A stretch of 64,000 nt of DNA from contig NZ_LMOV01000003.1 of the NCBI RefSeq assembly GCF_001424265.1, forward strand, positions 1 to 64,000, given 5' to 3'. Both the position numbers and the translations under genes were made by a program. The notes below the pieces were generated by a model, which did not search any database, was not told the DNA's origin, and worked only from the letters and a program-made list of their open reading frames with translations. Below, in pieces: positions 60,101-64,000 of this stretch (position 1 is the stretch's first letter; the number at the start of each line of letters is the position of its first letter). The DNA is from Acidovorax sp. Leaf160. GTDB taxonomy: Bacteria > Pseudomonadota > Gammaproteobacteria > Burkholderiales > Burkholderiaceae_C.

Positions 60101-60358
60101 GGCAAAAGGCTTTCTGCCGGCGCGGGCCGGCGGTGACGGAGCGACGTGGAGAGGTCGTGGGGCGTGCTCCGGAAAGGTCGGTGTGCGCCGGGCGGGTCAG
60201 AAGGTGTGAATCAATCCGGCACGCCCGAGCGGGCCGCACAAACGCGGCCCATCCAGGCGCAGAGCGCAGCCATGGCGCAGGCTATGGCGGGCACTGGCAG
60301 GGCAGAGGGGGCGCGTTTGTGCGGTGCGATCAGGCATGGCGGGTTCTCTCGCACCTTC

Positions 60359-60874
60359 TCAGATCCGCTCGATCTGCCGCGCCGCCGCATCGAGCGCATC
60401 GGCGATGGCGTGGATCTGTTCGGTCTGCAGCGGCTCGCCGGCCAGCCGCAGGTGCAGCGCATGGCGCAGGTTGTGCACCGCGCGTTCGATGGGCGCGGGA
60501 CGCGTGGGGCGCGGTGCGGCCCCTTGCGCGGCGCGGGCGAGCAGCGCATCGACCTCGCCCTGGCGCTCCCGCAGGTGCGCGTGGCCGGCGTCGGTGGCGG
60601 TGTGCAGCTTGCGCCCGCCCTCGGCAGTGACGGTGACGTAGCCCAGCTCTTCCAGCAGGGTGAGCGCCGGGTAGATCACACCCGGGCTGGGGCTGTAGCT
60701 GCCGCCCAGCTGTTCCTCGATGGCCTTGATGAGTTCGTAGCCGTGGCGGGGTTTGCCGGCGATGAGGCGCAGCAGCACCAGCCGCAGGCCGCCATGGCCG
60801 AAGATGCGGGCGCCGCCGCCCCGGCGGTGACCGGGTGCGGGGTCGCGGGGTTCCCAGGAGTCGGTATCATTCAT
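60359..60874 (-). CDS. nfeR: PadR-family regulator, NfeR (YqjI)-like
   Basis: The product has 171 residues. A His/Gly-rich N-terminus (PAPGHRRGGGARIFGHGG) precedes the PadR winged helix (LRLVLLRLIAGKPRHGYELIKAIEEQ and GVIYPALTLLEELGYV). The C-terminal helix dimerises it. E. coli NfeR is a nickel- or iron-responsive repressor with a His-rich N-terminus controlling the reductase NfeF. The same design and gene order support that role here. Two AGATATATCT palindromes lie just upstream of its start. The start at 60874 is the ATG right before the variable His/Gly region. Confidence 0.88.
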   Translation of the reverse strand: MNDTDSWEPRDPAPGHRRGGGARIFGHGGLRLVLLRLIAGKPRHGYELIKAIEEQLGGSYSPSPGVIYPALTLLEELGYVTVTAEGGRKLHTATDAGHAHLRERQGEVDALLARAAQGAAPRPTRPAPIERAVHNLRHALHLRLAGEPLQTEQIHAIADALDAAARQIERI

Positions 60875-60881
60875 GCGATTT

Positions 60882-60911
60882 AGATATATCTGAATCGCCA
60901 AAGATATATCT
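60882..60911. promoter_or_regulatory. Double PadR (NfeR-type) operator
   Basis: AGATATATCT at 60882-60891 and again at 60902-60911, each a perfect 10-bp palindrome, with centres exactly 20 bp apart, two helical turns. They lie 8 bp upstream of the regulator gene. The known YqjI target also contains ATATATC-type palindromes, so autoregulation is likely. Confidence 0.85.
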
Positions 60912-60973
60912 TTTGCGGTCGGCGCTCTGGGGGTGGGCGAGAAGCCCATGCCGCCGACAGGGTCGGCGCTGCG

Positions 60974-62701
60974 TCAGGCGACGGCCAGCCCTGCGGCGTG
61001 CCCGCGCGTGAAGGCCTCCTCGAACACGGAGTAGCCCGACCAGTCGGCATGCGCGAAAGCCAGCCGGGAGGTGGCGGGCGTGGGCAGCGGCACCACGCGC
61101 TCTCCGTTGGATAGCACCCTGCGCTGGTCGGACAAGCGCTGGAGGCCGATTTGGCTCAAAAAAGCCTGCAAGCCCGGCGTGGGAATGGCCATGGCGTGCC
61201 CGTACCGCGTGATGTCCATCCGCGTGGCGCGCTCGGCAATGTCCGGGTGCGGCACGGCCAGGCTCTGCAGGATGCGGTCGCGCCACTGCGCCCACGGCTG
61301 CTCGGCCAGCTGGCGGCGGCCGTCCGGCACGTCGCCCAGCGCCTGGTAGTAGCTCAGCACCGTGGGCGCGGGGCGCGGGTCCAGCCGCTGGTGGCCGGCA
61401 TCCACGTAGCCCAGGCCACCAGGGGTGGGGTCGGCGTAGAGCACGTTGTCCCAGGCGGGCGCTGCGCCTTCGCGGTCGGCCAGCGGCGCGTCGATGTGGA
61501 GGTTGGCGACCAGCCAGGGCGCCCACGTCAGGCGCTCGGCCGCGTTCCGCAGGAAGTCCGGCAGCGGCTGCACCACGCGCGCCGCCATGAACACGGGCAG
61601 CGCCACCACGCAGCGCCGGGCCTGCCAGCGCTCCACGCTGTCGCTGGCATGGTGGAACACGTCCACCTCCACGCCGTGCCGCGTCTCGGCGATGCGCAGC
61701 ACGCTGCTGCCGGTGCGCAGCTGCCCGCCCTGGGCGAGCGGCGCGGCCAGTTGCTGCGTGAGCCAGCCATTGCCCTGGGGCCAGGTCAGCACGCCCTCGC
61801 GGTCGTCGGCGCCGCCCCCGCCGCCGCCGCTGGCGTCTCCCGGCGCATGGAAGCCGTGGCGGCTGGCGAAGTAGTGGATGCCGGCCCATGCCGAGACGCG
61901 CGCCAGGCCGGCGCCATAGTCGTCGCGGCAGCAGTAGTCCAGGTACCAGCGCAGATGGGCATCGTCCAGGCCCTCCTGGCGCAGCCATTCATCAAAAACC
62001 ATAGCATCCAGCGCTTGATGGATGGGCGCGAGAGGCTGATTTCGCTTCCAAACGCTGAGCGCCGGCATGGCAAAGGGCGCCGCGCGCGACAGCTCGGCCA
62101 CCCGGGCGGCGAAGCGGCGGTACTGCGCCAGCGTGGCATCGCCCACGCCCTGGGTGGGCAAGAGCCCTTCCTGCCAGGCACCCTGGAAGTACAGCCGCTC
62201 CTGCGGGCTGTGGCACAGGTGCCGCTCGTCGTAGCGCCAGCGGCCGGCCTCGCGCCGCCGCAGGCCCAGCTCTTCCAGCAGGTCCTGCACGGCGCGGGCA
62301 TGGTCGCCCGGCACCGGCAGGTAGTGCGCGCCCAGCGGGCAGGCGATGCCGTTGACCTCGCCGCCCCGGCTGTTGCCGCCGGCCGTGTCCTCCATTTCCA
62401 GCACCACGCAGTCGTCGATGCCGGCCAGGCGCAGCGACCGCGCCGCCGCCAGCCCGGCCACGCCGCCCCCGGCAATGACGACCTGGGTGCGCCGCACCAC
62501 GCTGGGCGCCAGCGCGTCGCCGCCGCGCGCCAGCCGATCGCGCAGCGCGTGGCCGCGCGCCATGTCGATGCCGGTGAAGCCGCCCGCCGCGCCCGGCGGC
62601 GGCTGGCAGCCGGCGGTGAGCAGGCCGCCCGCCGCGCCCAGCACGAAGCTGCGGCGGTTCAGGGACCGGTGGAGGGGGTCGGAAAGGAACGGATGGGACA
62701 C
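60974..62701 (-). CDS. Tat-exported FAD-dependent oxidoreductase, amine-oxidase-like
   Basis: The product has 575 residues. The leader contains the twin-arginine pattern NRRSFVLGAAGGLL and ends at a lipobox-like TAGC. VVIAGGGVAGLAAARSLR binds FAD near residue 73, and LEMEDTAGGNSRGGEVNG is the second FAD contact of amine-oxidase-like flavoproteins. The C-terminus closes with DWSGYSVFEEAFTRGHAAGLA. The substrate is unknown. A palindromic repeat lies inside the coding sequence (about residues 220-237). GTG at 62701 is the only start candidate before the leader and lacks a ribosome site. A heptamer repeat lies 13 bp upstream of it. Confidence 0.82.
   Translation of the reverse strand: MSHPFLSDPLHRSLNRRSFVLGAAGGLLTAGCQPPPGAAGGFTGIDMARGHALRDRLARGGDALAPSVVRRTQVVIAGGGVAGLAAARSLRLAGIDDCVVLEMEDTAGGNSRGGEVNGIACPLGAHYLPVPGDHARAVQDLLEELGLRRREAGRWRYDERHLCHSPQERLYFQGAWQEGLLPTQGVGDATLAQYRRFAARVAELSRAAPFAMPALSVWKRNQPLAPIHQALDAMVFDEWLRQEGLDDAHLRWYLDYCCRDDYGAGLARVSAWAGIHYFASRHGFHAPGDASGGGGGGADDREGVLTWPQGNGWLTQQLAAPLAQGGQLRTGSSVLRIAETRHGVEVDVFHHASDSVERWQARRCVVALPVFMAARVVQPLPDFLRNAAERLTWAPWLVANLHIDAPLADREGAAPAWDNVLYADPTPGGLGYVDAGHQRLDPRPAPTVLSYYQALGDVPDGRRQLAEQPWAQWRDRILQSLAVPHPDIAERATRMDITRYGHAMAIPTPGLQAFLSQIGLQRLSDQRRVLSNGERVVPLPTPATSRLAFAHADWSGYSVFEEAFTRGHAAGLAVA
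61991..62043. repeat. Palindromic repeat-like sequence inside the FAD oxidoreductase gene
   Basis: On the coding (minus) strand it reads AAATCAGCCTCTCGCGCCC, then ATCAAGCGCTGGATGCTATG, then GTTTTTGAT, the same order of blocks as the intergenic copies at 16419 and 23054. It encodes KRNQPLAPIHQALDAMVFDE in frame, without stop. The element length and borders are approximate. Confidence 0.6.
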
Positions 62702-62713
62702 GGGGCGACGCCA

Positions 62714-62752
62714 GGCGGAAGGCGGAAGGCGGAAGGCGGAAGGCGGAAGGCG
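62714..62752. repeat. Heptanucleotide tandem repeat upstream of the FAD oxidoreductase start
   Basis: GGCGGAA is repeated five times plus four bases. It begins 13 bp before the GTG start of the minus-strand gene at 62701, within its leader, and 56 bp downstream of the HD-GYP stop. Confidence 0.97.
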
Positions 62753-62807
62753 CCCCGACTCTACGCCACTGCCTGCCGCGCACCGCGGGGCGCTGCCGGT
62801 GCTCGGT

Positions 62808-63806
62808 TCAATCGGCCCAGCGGGCCTGGATTGCCAGAATCTGCGGCTTCAGCGCCAGGAAAGGCGCGACCAGCGACGGATCGAAGTGCCGGCCGGACTG
62901 CGTGCGCAGGTAGTCGAACGCCTCTTCCAGGCTCCACGCCTGCTTGTACGGGCGCCGCGTGGTGAGCGCATCGAACACGTCGGCGATGGCGACGATGCGT
63001 GCCTCCAGCGGAATCGCCTCGCCGGCCAGCCCGAACGGGTAGCCGCTGCCGTCCCACTTCTCGTGATGCGCCAGCGCGATGGTGTGGGCGGTGCGCAGCA
63101 GGCCCGGGGGATGCTCGCCGATGATCTCGGCGCCGATCATGGGGTGCTTCTTCATCACCTCCCACTCGTCGGGGTCGAGCTTGCCGGGCTTGCGCAGCAC
63201 AGCGTCGGGCACGCCGATCTTGCCCACGTCGTGCATCGGCGCGGCGTGCAGCAGCTCCTCGGCCCAGGCCTCGCCCATGCCCAGGGCCCGCGCCAGCATC
63301 TGCGCGTAGAGGCTCATGCGAATGACGTGCTTGCCGGTCTCGTCGTCCTTGTACTCGGCCGCCCGGCCCAGGCGCTGCACGATCTGCAGGCGCGACTCGC
63401 GCAGTGCCTCGGTGCGCACCAGCGACAGGTGGTTGCGCACGCGCGCGCGCACCACGGGCGCGCTCACGGGCTTGGTGATGTAGTCCACCGCACCCACCTC
63501 GAAGCCCTGGGTCTCGTCCACCACGTCGTTCAGCGCCGACACGAAGATCACCGGCATGCAGGCCAGCAGCGGATCGGCCTTGAGCTGGCGGCAGACGCTG
63601 TAGCCGTCCATGTCCGGCATCATCACGTCGAGCAGCACCAGGTCGGGCCGCTGCTGGCGGGCGATCTCGATCGCCTGGGCCCCGGCCGTGGTGAAAAGCA
63701 GGCGGTAGTCGTCCTGCAGCACCTGGCGCAGCACCTGCAGGTTGGTGGGTTCGTCGTCCACCAGCAGCAGGCGCGGGCGGCGGTCTTCGTGGGGCGAGGG
63801 AGTCAT
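62808..63806 (-). CDS. Response regulator with HD-GYP c-di-GMP phosphodiesterase domain
   Basis: The product has 332 residues. The receiver domain has the acidic pair Asp17/Asp18, the phosphorylation site Asp60 (LVLLDVMMPDMDG) and Lys112. The HD-GYP domain has HD at 192-193 (HDVGKIG) and GYP at 255-257 (HHEKWDGSGYPFG), with all metal ligands visible. It breaks down cyclic di-GMP when signalled, affecting motility or biofilm. Its ATG overlaps the stop of an upstream gene as ATGA, so that gene is its likely partner. Confidence 0.95.
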   Translation of the reverse strand: MTPSPHEDRRPRLLLVDDEPTNLQVLRQVLQDDYRLLFTTAGAQAIEIARQQRPDLVLLDVMMPDMDGYSVCRQLKADPLLACMPVIFVSALNDVVDETQGFEVGAVDYITKPVSAPVVRARVRNHLSLVRTEALRESRLQIVQRLGRAAEYKDDETGKHVIRMSLYAQMLARALGMGEAWAEELLHAAPMHDVGKIGVPDAVLRKPGKLDPDEWEVMKKHPMIGAEIIGEHPPGLLRTAHTIALAHHEKWDGSGYPFGLAGEAIPLEARIVAIADVFDALTTRRPYKQAWSLEEAFDYLRTQSGRHFDPSLVAPFLALKPQILAIQARWAD

Positions 63807-64000
63807 GGCTCGGCCGTTTCCTGGCGGGCGTGGGCAGCGCGCAGGTCCTGCAGGCAGGCGCGCGCCGCGACGAAGTCGAAGCGATTGAGGATGTCCTGCA
63901 GGCGGTCGGCGTCGGCGGCGGGCAGGGCCGCCAGCAACTGGCTGAGCGGCGCTTGCGCGATCTCGAACCGGGCGAGCGACTGCTCCAGCGCGTCGATCGC
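63803..64000 (-). CDS. C-terminal end of an upstream signalling protein, cut by window edge
   Basis: An open frame with 65 visible codons ends at 63803 (ALPAADADRLQDILNRFDF and VAARACLQDLRAAHARQ). The all-helical character, with a short Arg/Asp-rich tail, resembles the end of an Hpt-like helical bundle of hybrid sensor kinases. It overlaps the HD-GYP gene by 4 bp. A sensor kinase is likely, but only the tail is present here. Confidence 0.6.
   Translation of the reverse strand, partial: AIDALEQSLARFEIAQAPLSQLLAALPAADADRLQDILNRFDFVAARACLQDLRAAHARQETAEP

Noticed and set aside
59006-60136. Plus-strand frame of 376 codons across the siderophore-reductase gene
   Set aside because: It is antisense to a protein with clear FAD and NAD(P) motifs and has no domain pattern of its own.

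Overview
The window is about 70 % G+C and densely coded, with short gaps and many ATGA or GTGA start/stop overlaps. Gene content (SET-domain protein next to birA, topoisomerase III with a SWIB tail, MetA-type outer-membrane channel, IS5-type transposase remnants) and recurrent GCTAT...ATAGC hairpins between genes point to a betaproteobacterium of the Comamonadaceae, probably Acidovorax or Paracidovorax. The genus is an inference from sequence character only.

Layout. 1-122: edge of an IS5-family element. 341-6618: a minus-strand operon of SDR, StyA-like monooxygenase, flavin reductase, isatin-hydrolase-type cyclase, CrtI-like flavoprotein and outer-membrane channel, which looks like an indole or styrene-type oxidation pathway. 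6990-14350: housekeeping genes (glutathione peroxidase, SPOR protein, birA, SET protein, topB, glpQ). 14401-18173: a variable region with fic, an IS5 relic and the HipA-like kinase gene yjjJ. The relic and yjjJ lie between two copies of the sbcC 3' end. 18174-22966: sbcC and sbcD. 23369-29840: small enzymes (two VOC proteins, hydrolase, methyltransferase, DTW protein, alkyladenine glycosylase, GFA protein, TetR regulator, DUF1439). 30023-34157: SDR plus trehalase, then an MscS channel. 34307-40473: mixed genes including a NudJ-like hydrolase, an EamA exporter with a divergent LysR gene, and riboflavin synthase.

40917-55079 is a coherent catabolic locus. It has an ABC importer, a three-subunit flavoprotein amino-acid dehydrogenase, a piperideine-6-carboxylate-type aldehyde dehydrogenase, a 2-aminoadipate-type aminotransferase and the 2-oxoadipate dioxygenase HglS, with IclR and LysR regulators. 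Together these fit uptake of a lysine-derived cyclic amino acid such as pipecolate and its conversion through 2-aminoadipate and 2-oxoadipate to 2-hydroxyglutarate.

55394-64000: an RNA-binding protein, small conserved proteins, a second EamA/LysR pair, an NfeR/NfeF-like metal-responsive pair with a clear double operator, a Tat-exported FAD oxidoreductase, and an HD-GYP response regulator following the tail of another gene.

No rRNA, tRNA, CRISPR array, prophage or integrase was seen. Apart from the catabolic loci, the most unusual features are the sbcC-tail duplication, a repeat-like palindrome inside a coding sequence (61991-62043), several short tandem repeats near gene ends, and clear palindromic operators for the TetR, IclR and PadR regulators.
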